A stretch of 64,000 bases of DNA, taken from NCBI GenBank assembly GCA_017307285.1, contig JAFKFI010000057.1, forward strand, positions 1 to 64,000, in the 5' to 3' direction. This DNA comes from Alphaproteobacteria bacterium. Its GTDB lineage: Bacteria > Pseudomonadota > Alphaproteobacteria > Acetobacterales > Acetobacteraceae. The notes below the pieces were generated by a model. The model did not search any database, was not told the DNA's origin, and saw only the letters and a program-made list of their open reading frames with translations. The translations under genes were made by a program, and so were the position numbers. Shown piece by piece: positions 40,855 through 49,400 of the stretch. The stretch's first letter is position 1. Every line of letters begins with the position of its first letter.

Positions 40855-41626
40855 TTACTGACGGCGTCGCCGACGCAGGAGCGCGCGATAGCCACCAGCT
40901 ATCAGCGCGAGGCCGTCCTTCACGAGATCAATCGTCACGTCGCGAAGGGCGGAGGTCTTCCAAGACGCATCGGCGATGCGGGCGGCCCCGAAGATAGCTT
41001 CGGCGATTTCGCGGTAGCTCGCCCCTTCCGTGTGTCCATCCACCGCCTGAAGCATGCGCCGAAGTCGCCGACGCTGCTGCTTGGTCAGTCGCCCGTCGAT
41101 CGGCACCTTTCGTCCGTTCACGGCACGCCAAAGACGGGTGACCGCGTCGATGCGGTCGAGGCCATCGGCCCCCAGCGGGACCAATGCGACAACTGGGTTC
41201 GCGGGCGAAGCATCAGTTGTGAGGAAGAGTCGAACGGCGTTCGCGCCGCGACCCTGGACAATGCTTAACCCGTCTGCGCCGTCGCGGGCGGTATTCGCAT
41301 CGAGGTCAGGCGGGACAGCGCTCTCCACTGAAGGCGATGGAGGCACTGCGGTGAGGATGACAGTGCCGGGATCGACATCGGGGGTCCAGAAGACGGTGGC
41401 GTTCGTGGCGGCGAGCGACGGGTCGATCGCGAAAGCGCAACCCCCAGCGCGGCCGCACCAGCACGGCGAAGCGCTGGGCGGCAGCGGAGGATCGCTCGCT
41501 TTCGGCAAAGTCTCGTTGGTATTTCGGGTTGCGCCTCAGCCATTCCCAGGCGAGGTCCGGCGCGAAGAGATAATCGAGATAGTCGTACGTCTCGGAGGTG
41601 CGCCAGCGCGATGTGTCGGGACCCAT
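40855..41626 (-). pseudogene. DUF2285-type regulator gene with one-base frameshift
   Basis: From ATG 41626 (strong GGGGGAGGAA upstream) the protein reads MGPDTSRWRTSETYDYLDYLFAPDLAWEWLRRNPKYQRDF...VLVRPRWG. At a run of five C on plus (41441-41445) the frame changes. The rest (CAFAIDPSLAATNATVFW...GASYREIAEAIFGAARI...LVKDGLALIAGGYRALLRRRRR) ends at 40855. Four G in place of five on the minus strand would restore one 256-residue protein. The C-terminal half is DUF2285-like. Such proteins are thought to be DNA-binding regulators. Confidence 0.82.
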
Positions 41627-41751
41627 GTGTTTCCTCCCCCGACCCTTTGGTCGGGCGCGTGCGAAGGAGGAATACGATCGCGGGTTGAGACGACGGCGGG
41701 TAGCCGCCGAACATGCAAGGGGTGATGCTAGGACAGCATCACGTCTCGATA

Positions 41752-42009
41752 TCAGGCCTCGCGCGCGAGCTGCCGGTAGCCGTACTCACGCATCCAACGG
41801 GCACGGGCGAGGTGGCTGCGGTGCACGCGATAGGCGCGCTCAGGTTCCCTGCCGGCGTCGATGCCGAACAGGAGCGCCACGGCTTCGCGCCAATCGGCGG
41901 CGTCGGTTTCCGCGTCGAGCAGCCGCATGTAGAGCTTCATGTGAGCGCGGTCGTAGCTCGTCAGCAGCGTGCTTTGCGGCGGCTCGTCTAGGAATGCTTG
42001 GTGTGTCAA
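41752..42009 (-). CDS. DUF2285-like small DNA-binding protein
   Basis: An 85-residue protein: LTSYDRAHMKLYMRLLDAETDAADWREAVALLFGIDAGREPERAYRVHRSHLARARWMREYGYRQL. This helical protein accompanies the larger DUF2285-type gene in alphaproteobacterial ICEs. It probably binds DNA. It stands between the broken regulator and the XRE gene. Confidence 0.82.
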   Translation of the reverse strand: MTHQAFLDEPPQSTLLTSYDRAHMKLYMRLLDAETDAADWREAVALLFGIDAGREPERAYRVHRSHLARARWMREYGYRQLAREA

Positions 42010-42129
42010 TTCGAGCCCCGACGGTCGACACGGGTTCGGTGCAACGGATTGTTAACCCTAGGCACACTGGCGGCCGGTGCAAGAGGAGCGCCGTGCACGC
42101 TCTTCCGCCCGCTGCACGGGAGTGCCGCG

Positions 42130-42381
42130 TCAAGTTCTGCCGTGGGCGCCCAATTTCGCGCGTACAAGCATCACTCCTTCGCCCTGGTCGGACGACAGGA
42201 AGACGATGCCGTTGGCCTCTAGCGTGCGACGGACCTGATCTTCCGTCGACTCGTAGACGGCGCTGTGAGCGGATTCGAGTCGTTTGAGCGCCGTCAGCGA
42301 TACCAGGGCCTTGTCCGCGAGCGTCTCCTGTGTCCATCCCAGCAACGCGCGAGCGGCCCGCGATTGTCGGGAGGTGATCAT
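42130..42381 (-). CDS. XRE-family transcriptional regulator
   Basis: An 83-residue Cro/C1-type protein: SRQSRAARALLGWTQETLADKALVSLTALKRLESA is the helix-turn-helix, followed by VRRTLEANGIVFLSSDQGEGVMLVRAKLG, the short tail of ICE master regulators. The start is ATG 42381, with GGGAGG 9 bases upstream. Both lie within a perfect palindrome, implying autoregulation. Confidence 0.9.
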   Translation of the reverse strand: MITSRQSRAARALLGWTQETLADKALVSLTALKRLESAHSAVYESTEDQVRRTLEANGIVFLSSDQGEGVMLVRAKLGAHGRT

Positions 42382-42396
42382 GCATGATCACCTCCC
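42369..42396. promoter_or_regulatory. Perfect 28-bp palindrome over the XRE ribosome site and start
   Basis: The two 14-base arms, GGGAGGTGATCATG and CATGATCACCTCCC, are fully complementary. The palindrome covers the GGGAGG ribosome site, both candidate ATG codons and the first XRE codons. In RNA it would bury the ribosome site; in DNA it is a symmetrical operator. Confidence 0.85.
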
Positions 42397-42422
42397 ACCG
42401 GGCCGATCGAGCAGCCAGAACT

Positions 42423-42439
42423 ACGACTAAAATAGTCGT
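42423..42439. promoter_or_regulatory. Inverted-repeat operator upstream of the XRE gene
   Basis: ACGACTA-AAA-TAGTCGT is a perfect inverted repeat 42 bases before the XRE ATG, a size typical of XRE operators. Its half-site CGACTATTTT also occurs in the arms of the hairpin at 45133-45195. Confidence 0.65.
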
Positions 42440-42540
42440 TCTTGGTCAAGGAGGCGAGCAAAAATGGCCGGCAAACACAGGCCATTAGCCGACTCGCCGT
42501 GAACTGATTCGGTCGTCTGCCCCTCGTCTCCGGGAGCGGG

Positions 42541-42575
42541 CCAGGCCCCGCCCGGTCAAGCCGGGCGGGGCCTGG
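42541..42575. terminator. GC-rich hairpin downstream of DUF736
   Basis: Fifteen-base perfect arms (CCAGGCCCCGCCCGG and its complement) surround a 5-base loop, 11 bases past the DUF736 stop on the minus strand. It has no U-tract, so it is terminator-like or an RNA-stabilising stem. Confidence 0.65.
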
Positions 42576-42585
42576 GGCTCTCGCC

Positions 42586-42909
42586 TCACTCGCCGTTGCG
42601 GCGGTTGGGGCGGGACCAGATCAGGCTGTAGCCTTCGCCTTCCTCGTCGTCGAAGAGGTTTGCATAGATGGGAGCCGTGAACGACGGGTCGTCGAGCTTG
42701 AGGCCCAGATAGTCGCGGCCCTCGTTGGAGCGCTTGGCCCAGGCGGCGCCGATCTCGACGCGGCCCGCGAAGACGCGGTGGCTGGGGGCGTTCTCACCCG
42801 AGCGGGTGGCTTCGGGGACGATGCGGACGTTCTTGGCCTGGACGCTGAGGGTGACGATCTGGCCAACGAACTCGTTGCCGGACTTCTTGAAGGTGCCGAT
42901 GGTCGCCAT
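42586..42909 (-). CDS. DUF736 family protein (second copy)
   Basis: A 107-residue protein: MATIGTFKKSGNEFVGQIVTLSVQAKNVRIVP, ENAPSHRVFAGRVEIGAAWAKRSNEGRDYLGLKLDDPSFTAPIYANLF. This is the usual DUF736 form, alone in its transcript between an upstream structured element and a downstream GC hairpin. AAGGAGAA precedes the ATG. Its function is unknown. It is among the most conserved genes of these elements and may be highly expressed. Confidence 0.93.
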   Translation of the reverse strand: MATIGTFKKSGNEFVGQIVTLSVQAKNVRIVPEATRSGENAPSHRVFAGRVEIGAAWAKRSNEGRDYLGLKLDDPSFTAPIYANLFDDEEGEGYSLIWSRPNRRNGE

Positions 42910-43035
42910 GGTAGTTCTCCTTGATCTCTGTTTCGAGCCCGCACCATTGCGGCCTCGATGGCGATCGGTTGGCTGGAGGCGATCGACGCCGCACCTGCGC
43001 GCAGGCCGGAGCGCAGCGGAGGATGGCAGCCGCGA

Positions 43036-43083
43036 GACTTTCTTGTTTCGCGAGGAATGGGCGTAGCCCAGGGGAAGAAAGTC
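43036..43083. other. Structured element A (paired with element B at 45133)
   Basis: GACTTTCTT (43036-43044) and AAGAAAGTC (43075-43083) are perfect arms around a loop beginning GTTTCGCGAGGAATGGGCG. The flank CAGCGGAGGAT and the loop start are shared with element B, whose arms differ at two positions with compensating changes. It lies 127 bases upstream of the DUF736 start. Confidence 0.65.
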
Positions 43084-43497
43084 GATCGGCGCCATTGCGG
43101 CATAGGCGATCGAGGCAAAGCCGGCCTTCGGCCAGATCAGCCCATCAAAGAGGCCGCTTGGAGCGCTCGATCAGACAGAGATGGATCAAGGAGAACCTGG
43201 CGAGACCGTCGTGCGACCGGAGAGACTCGACAGCGGCGGCGGCCAGTGCTTCATCATGTCGAGGCAAACGAACCTGCGCATCAATGCTCCCGATAAGAAA
43301 CGAGGGGGCGAGCGATCCAGCCCGCCTTCGCAGGCGTCGTCGTTCGTTGAGTGGCCTTGCCCCGCGTTCCAACGTGACCCGCTACCAGCGGCTCGCTCCG
43401 ATCCCGGAAGTCACGCAGCGAACAGCGAAGTGCCAACTGACGCGATGGAGTCGAAGGCTGCAGGCTGATCTGGTGACGCCGCGTGGCTGGAATGGCG
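43084..43497. other. Intergenic stretch with no convincing gene
   Basis: This 414-base stretch lies between element A and the membrane-protein gene. Short frames exist on both strands but show no ribosome site, no family resemblance and odd composition (Arg/Ser/Pro-rich). It may hold a degraded gene. Confidence 0.5.
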
Positions 43498-43938
43498 TCA
43501 GGCACGGGCCACGCCCTGGCTGTCCTGGCCGAGCGGGGCCAGTGTTGCGAGGCGAGCTAAGGCGGTGATGGCGACCACAATCGCGCCAACTACCGAGAAG
43601 ACGACCTGCCATGTTTCCGAAGGCATAGTGTGCTTCACGATCCCATGCGTTGCGTGATAGCCGGCGAGCGCGGCTGGTGCGACAAAAGCCAAGGCGATCG
43701 GCAGCCGAAGCCAGAGCGGCTTGACGAATGCGAGCAACAGGTGGCCGATGAGAAGGGTCGCGAGACCAGTAACGAAGCCGACGGCGAGGCCTCCGAGCCA
43801 GCCAGCGCCGCCGCCATAAGCCCATACGCCCGCCGTGACGCCGGCGAACAGCGGTAGCGCATAGACGGCGAGGTAGAACAAAAAACAGCAGATGACGCCA
43901 ATGGCGGCGATGCTGGCGAGAATGCTGAGGACAATCAT
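43498..43938 (-). CDS. Multi-pass membrane protein, hypothetical
   Basis: A 146-residue protein with four or five hydrophobic segments (IVLSILASIAAIGVICCFLFYLAVYALPLF; AGVWAYGGGAGWLGGLAVGFVTGLATLLIGHLLLAF; LPIALAFVAPAALAGY; VVFSVVGAIVVAITALARL). It has Gly-rich turns and no catalytic motif. The ATG at 43938 follows a GGAGG-like stretch. The family is not recognised, and a role in entry or surface function is speculative. Confidence 0.75.
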   Translation of the reverse strand: MIVLSILASIAAIGVICCFLFYLAVYALPLFAGVTAGVWAYGGGAGWLGGLAVGFVTGLATLLIGHLLLAFVKPLWLRLPIALAFVAPAALAGYHATHGIVKHTMPSETWQVVFSVVGAIVVAITALARLATLAPLGQDSQGVARA

Positions 43939-44078
43939 GGTGGTGGCCTCCGTGAGAAGCGTCTAACGGTCGCGCCTTCCACCACCACCACGGCGCGGAT
44001 GGAGAATAGCAAAAATTGGAAGGCCGCGGCGAGTTGAATTCGCCGCGGCGCTCGGATTCCGGAAGGTGTTGACGGCGG

Positions 44079-45008
44079 TCACTTCGGTTTATCGCCATAG
44101 CGCCAGACGGGAACCCCGAGCTTGCGGGCCTTGTCGGCCAGGTTGTCCTGGATGCCCGTGCCCGGGAAGACAATGACGCCGATGGGCAGGACGGCCAGCA
44201 TGGCGTCGTTCCGTTTGAAGGGGGCGGCCTTGACGTGTTTCGTCCAGTCCGGCTTGAAGGCGATTTGCGGCACGTTGCGGTGATCAGCCCAGCGCGCGGC
44301 AATGCGCTCGGCGCCCTTGGGCGACCCGCCGTGCATGAGCACCATGTCCGGGTGCTTCGCGTGCACCTGGTCGAGCTTGGCCCAGATCAGGCGATGATCG
44401 TTGAAGTCGAGCCCGCCGCTGAGCGCGATCTTGGGCCCGGGCGGTAGCATTACTTGCGTCTCAGCCCGCTTCTTCGCGGCCAGGAAGTCGCGGCTGTCGA
44501 TCATCGCCGCGGTCATCGCGCGATGGTTGACGAGTGAGCCGTTTCGCGGCCGCCAGGCCGAGCCGGTTTGCCGCTCGAAGTGCTCGCAGGCCTGGTCGCG
44601 CATCAGCTCGAAAGCATCGCGGCGCTCGATGAGTGTCTGCCCTTCAGCAATCAGCCGTTCCAGCTCGACGGACTTGACCTCGGTGCCGTCCTGTTCGCGC
44701 TGGCTGCGCCGCTGCGCCTGCTCGTTATCGTCGAGCTCGCGGGCGATGCGGTCGGCGGCGCGCTGAAATACGTTGGTGGCCGACCACAGCAGGTCTTCGA
44801 GATCGGGTTCGAGGCGTGTGTCGCTGAGCGTGGCAACGAGAGCATCGAAGATGTCGGCGATGGCCCCGGCAACGAGGTTGCCTTCGGGAAGCGGTCGGGG
44901 GTCCGGTTCGTCCTGGAAGGGACGGAAGCCGTAGAGCTGCAGCTCGGCGAGAACGTGGTCGGTCGGAGATGAGGTGTGGTGGGGTTCGAAGTCGTCGTCG
45001 GTGGTCAT
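44079..45008 (-). CDS. DUF2493 (YspA/SLOG-like) domain protein
   Basis: A 309-residue protein. The N-terminal half is helical and charged (RAADRIARELDDNEQAQRRSQREQD...). The C-terminal DUF2493 domain shows KIALSGGLDFNDHRLIWAKLDQVHAKHPDMVLMHGGSPKGAERIAARWA and VIVFPGTGIQDNLADKARKLGVPVW, a Rossmann-like nucleotide-binding fold of the SLOG group. SLOG proteins may sense nucleotide signals. ATG 45008 follows a hairpin leader. Confidence 0.9.
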   Translation of the reverse strand: MTTDDDFEPHHTSSPTDHVLAELQLYGFRPFQDEPDPRPLPEGNLVAGAIADIFDALVATLSDTRLEPDLEDLLWSATNVFQRAADRIARELDDNEQAQRRSQREQDGTEVKSVELERLIAEGQTLIERRDAFELMRDQACEHFERQTGSAWRPRNGSLVNHRAMTAAMIDSRDFLAAKKRAETQVMLPPGPKIALSGGLDFNDHRLIWAKLDQVHAKHPDMVLMHGGSPKGAERIAARWADHRNVPQIAFKPDWTKHVKAAPFKRNDAMLAVLPIGVIVFPGTGIQDNLADKARKLGVPVWRYGDKPK

Positions 45009-45017
45009 GGGATGCTC

Positions 45018-45060
45018 CGTCGCTAGATTGGCCGCGACCCTCGCGGCCTTCATGGCGACG
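45018..45060 (-). ncRNA. Possible hairpin leader of the DUF2493 gene
   Basis: On the minus strand CGTCGC and GCGACG close an outer stem around a perfect GGCCGCGA/TCGCGGCC hairpin, followed by GGAG and the ATG. The nested layout resembles the leaders of the strawberry-notch, parB and ardC genes, but the sequence differs. Confidence 0.4.
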
Positions 45061-45132
45061 AAAGACGGCGGGCGGGCTGGCCCTGCACCCGGAGCGAAGC
45101 GCAGGGCCGAAGCGTCAGCGGAGGATCACAGG

Positions 45133-45195
45133 GGGCCGACTATTTTGCTTCGCGATGTAAAGGCGGCTCCGCCGCCGACGGAAAATAGTCGGCCC
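45133..45195. other. Structured element B with 14-bp perfect arms
   Basis: GGGCCGACTATTTT (45133-45146) and AAAATAGTCGGCCC (45182-45195) are perfectly complementary. An inner GGCGGCTCCGCCGCC hairpin sits in the loop, which begins GCTTCGCGATGTAAAGGCG. It is similar to element A, and both lie about 125 bases upstream of a minus-strand gene. The rest of the 333-base gap holds no gene I can support. Confidence 0.75.
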
Positions 45196-45341
45196 ACAAG
45201 GTTGCCGGGCCAGGCCGTTTGCCGTCCCGATCGCCCTCTTAAAGGCCGTGGGCGCGGCTCTCTTCAGCACCGTGGAGCATCGGCCACTGGCGACGAGGTT
45301 GCCCTCACCGCCGTTCCGGCTGTCGTTCATGCTCGCAAGCT

Positions 45342-46400
45342 CTATGCGGCCTCGGCCATGAAACGGGTGACGTCCCGCGACGCGAGCTGCGCCCGAAGGT
45401 TCGCCCGCAGCGCGTCGGGCCCGAGCATACGGAGATCCTCGTTGAAATCGCGAAGAGTTGGCGACAGCACGATCGCCTCGATGCCACTGTCGGACGCACG
45501 TTCGATCAACGTCGTCATCGCACCGTCGCCCGCCGGATCGTCGTCGCGCGCGATGTAGAGCCGGCGCAGCATGTCGGGGAAAAGGATGGCTGAGAGGTGG
45601 GCTGCCGAGAGTGCGGCGACCATCGGCATGTTGGGCAGCGCCATTCTGAGTGACAGCACGGTCTCGATGCCCTCGCCACCAGCCATGACCTCGCCCGTCA
45701 CGCCGAAGCGGACGGCGTGGCCGAGGAGATCGCCCATCGCGCGACGGGGCGTGTCGATCGGCGCCTTGCCGAGGCGAATGGGATCGAAGCCCTCGGGATC
45801 GAGCCAGGTCCGATGCGCTCCGGTGGGTCGGCCGTCGAGATCAGTGACGGCTGCGATCATGGCGGGCCAAATCTCCGTCGGAGAATGCTCGTCGGGCCGG
45901 TAGTAGCAGTGTGGATGGAAGCGGAGCGATCCAGTTCCGTGCAAAGATGTAATGCCGCGTCTGCGGAGATACGCCTCGACCAGCGTGCCATGAATTGGTC
46001 GCGACATGGCGAACAAGCGCCGGGCGGCCTCCGGACACCCGGTCGGAGCAGGATGTGTCGCGCGGCGCTCGTCGCGCGGCGGCTCCGGTTGCGGCAAGCT
46101 GAGGAAGGCACGTGCCTCCTTCGCGACATCGGCGAAATCCACGAGGCCACAGCTCTCGCGGATGACGTCGAGAAGGTCGCCATGCTCGCCGGTGGCGGCG
46201 TCGGTCCATTTGCCCGACGCGCCCTTGCCGCTCTCGGGGCCGGCCAAGCGCACGAACATCGAGCGCCCAGGCGTATTGTGCACGTCGCCTACCATCCAGT
46301 AGCGACCTTCGCGACGTCCGTTGGACAGATAGTGGCGGCACACCGCCTCGGCATTGCGCGCGAGACGGTGCGCCAGTTCAGAAGCATCGAGCCGAGACAT
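45342..46400 (-). CDS. Toprim-domain primase-like protein
   Basis: A 352-residue protein. The N-terminal zinc-binding-like primase region (RYWMVGDVHNTPGRSMFVRL...GKWTDAATGEHGDLLDVIRESCGL) is followed by a Toprim domain (GGEGIETVLSLRMAL and YIARDDDPAGDGAM, the Glu and Asp-x-Asp metal ligands). It probably synthesises primers for element replication or transfer. ATG 46400 shares a base with the stop of the strawberry-notch gene. Confidence 0.9.
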   Translation of the reverse strand: MSRLDASELAHRLARNAEAVCRHYLSNGRREGRYWMVGDVHNTPGRSMFVRLAGPESGKGASGKWTDAATGEHGDLLDVIRESCGLVDFADVAKEARAFLSLPQPEPPRDERRATHPAPTGCPEAARRLFAMSRPIHGTLVEAYLRRRGITSLHGTGSLRFHPHCYYRPDEHSPTEIWPAMIAAVTDLDGRPTGAHRTWLDPEGFDPIRLGKAPIDTPRRAMGDLLGHAVRFGVTGEVMAGGEGIETVLSLRMALPNMPMVAALSAAHLSAILFPDMLRRLYIARDDDPAGDGAMTTLIERASDSGIEAIVLSPTLRDFNEDLRMLGPDALRANLRAQLASRDVTRFMAEAA

Positions 46401-49400
46401 CACGCCGCCTCCCGCTCGCCGACGCGTGCGACCGGATATCGCTCCATCACCTTGGCGAGGATTGCGAGACCGCTGGCGTCGGTAGGAAGGAACAGGCGCA
46501 GCTTCCACGAAATGATCTCGTGGAAGAGCCCGTAGGCCGTGAGCCGTTCGCGCATGGTGTCGGTGAAGCCCGACAATTCGATGCGATGACCACCCATCAC
46601 CCGGACGCGACGAAGCTGAAGCCCTTCGGCGAGATCGATGACGGTCTTGCCCTCGATCAAGGCGGCGAAGGCGTCATCCGGCGTTAGCGAAGGCAGGCCG
46701 GTCGCCGTGGCGGTCGCTGCCCACGCCGGCGAGACCCTGCGGCCGATGATGCGTTCGCCGTCGTCGGTCTGCAGCCGATAGACACGCGTCGACTCGTTCG
46801 GCAGCCGTTTCCAGATCGGAAGCAGCAAACCGGCGACCATGTGGATGGTCGAGTCGGCGAACGCCGGCACCTCTTTCAGTTCCGCGGTCCAAGCTGCGGC
46901 GAAGGTCGCCTCGTCCGCCTCCTGCCAATGGCTTTCTGCCATCGTGCGGACGGGGACGTTCGGCGCCTCCATTGGACGGATCAGACGCACGCGGGATTCG
47001 ACTTCGCCGTCGTCGAGCATGACGGACGGTGCGTGGACCTGCACGGCAGCTCGCCCGGAGCGCTCATTGACAAGAAGCCGCGATCCGCGCTCGCGCAGCC
47101 GGCTCAACGCTTCGTGCAGCGTGACGGGACGGTTGCGCTGGCGCTGCACGATGGTCAGCAGCCGCGTCTCCGCGCCGGTGCCCGGGTGCGTGTAAATTGT
47201 CTCACGGTTGGTGACGACGAAGCTTTCGGCGCGCAGCGTCTCCAGGCCCATGTCGTAAGTGCCGGCGGCGATGGCGCCCTCGATGCGGGCGTTCAACAGT
47301 TGCTCAAAGGCTGTGAAAAGGATGGCTTGCAGCTCGATGGTCAGCGCGAGCATGCGGTTGAGGAAGGTGGTAATCGGCGGCAGGTCATCCTTGATGCCGT
47401 TGGCATCCATGAGCTTCAGGCCGGTGGCCGCTTCGAAGCGTTGAAGCGAGAAACCCTCGATCTTGCCGCGAACGAGCAGCATGTAGAGCTGGCGCAGCGC
47501 GTCCCGCGCATAGTGGGACTCCAGATTGTCCTCCGGCCGGAACAAACCCTGGCCGCCGGTCTGGCGTTGTCCGCGCGTGATCGCGCCAAGCGTATCGAGC
47601 CGGCGTGCTATCGTGCTGAGGAAACGCTTTTCGGCCTTGACGTTGGTCGCGACCGGCCTGAACAGCGGGGGCTGCTGCTGGTTGGTGCGATGCGTGCGGC
47701 CGAGTCCTTGGATGGCCGTATCCGCTTTCCAGCCGGGCTCGAGGAGATAGTGCACGCGAAGGCGCGTGTTCTTCGCCGTGAGCTCCGCATGATAACTGCG
47801 GCCGGTGCCACCCGCGTCACTGAACACGAGGATGCGCCGATGGTCGTCCATGAACGCCTGCGCCTCGGCGAGGTTGGCGGAGGCCGCTCGGGTCTCGACA
47901 ACAAGGCGGTCACTCTTTGCGGCGCCGATGGACTTGCGGACGATGCGGCGCGACCGGCCGGTCACTTCGGCGACGATGTCTGTGCCGAAGTGCTGCACGA
48001 GCTGGTCGAGCGCGCCCGGAACGGGGGGCAGGCTCGCGAGCTTCGCGATCAGCGCATCGCGACGTGCAACAGCCTCGCGGCTCTCGACCGGCTGCCCGTC
48101 GCGGTAGACAGGACGCGACGACAGTTTGCCTTCCGAATCCGTGAACGGCTCGTAGAGCTGGACCGGAAAGGAGTGGGCGAGATAGTCGAGAACGTATTCA
48201 CGCGGCGTAATGTCGACGCGAACGTCGTTCCATTCCTCGGTCGGCAGCTCGGCGAGGCGGCGCTCCATCAGCGCTTCGCCCGTCGAGACGATCTGGATGA
48301 CGGCGGCAAGGCCGTCTTCGAGATCGCGCTCGATTGAGCGGATCAGGGTCGGCGTCTTCATGCTGGTGAGCAGGTGCCCGAAGAAGCGCTGCTTCGCAGA
48401 CTCGAATGCACTGCGCGCGGCTGACTTGGCCTGGCGGTTGAGCGTTCCCGATCCGCCTTCGCTTCCGCCGGTGATGTTGGCGGCCTGCATGGCGGCATCG
48501 AGGTTGTTGTGAATGATCGCGAAGGCGTCCGCGTAGGCGTCGTAGATGCGGGTCTGCTCGGGCGTCAGCTCATGCTCGACCAACTCGTATTCGACGCCGG
48601 CGAAGCTCAGTGAGCGCGAGGTGTAGAGGCCGAGCGCCCGCAGGTCGCGGGCGAGCACCTCCATGGCGGCGACACCGCCGGCTTCGATCGCCTCCACGAA
48701 TTCGGCCCGGGTCGAGAACGGGAAGTCTTCGCCACCCCAGAGGCCGAGGCGCTGCGCATAGGCGAGATTGTGCACTGTCGTCGCGCCGGTGGCGGAGACA
48801 TAGACAATGCGGGCGTCCGGCAGCGCGTGCTGGAGGCGCAAGCCTGCGCGGCCCTGCTGCGAGGCCTCCTGATCGCCGCGTTCACCTTTGGTGCCGACCG
48901 CGTTCTGCATGGCGTGCGCTTCGTCGAAAATGATCACTCCGTCGAAGTCGGAGCCCAACCATTCAACGATCTGCCGCACGCGGGAAAGGCGTTCGCCGCG
49001 GTGGTCGGAGCGTAGCGTGGCATAGGTGGTGAATAGGACGCCTTCCCGCAGGGTGATCGGCTTGCCCTGCGCGAGTCGCGAGAGCGGCGTGATGAGCAGG
49101 CGCTCCATGCCGAGCGCGGACCAGTCGCGCTGCGCGTCTTCGATGAGCTTGTCGGACTTGGAGATCCACACCGCCCTGCGGCGGCCCTGCATCCAGTTGT
49201 CGAGGATGATGCCGGCAGACTCGCGCCCTTTGCCGACGCCCGTGCCGTCGCCGATCATGAAACCGCGGCGGAAGCGGACCGCACCCTTGGCGTCCTCGGC
49301 CGCGGCGGTCACGACATCGAGGGTGTCGTCGACGGACCAGGCGCCGGCGAGATGGTCGCCATGCGCCTCGCCTGCGTAGATCAGCGTTTCGAGCTGCGCG

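Noticed and set aside
43145..43372. Minus-strand frame of 75 codons upstream of DUF736
   Set aside because: No ribosome site, unusual composition and no family resemblance; it could be a remnant at most.
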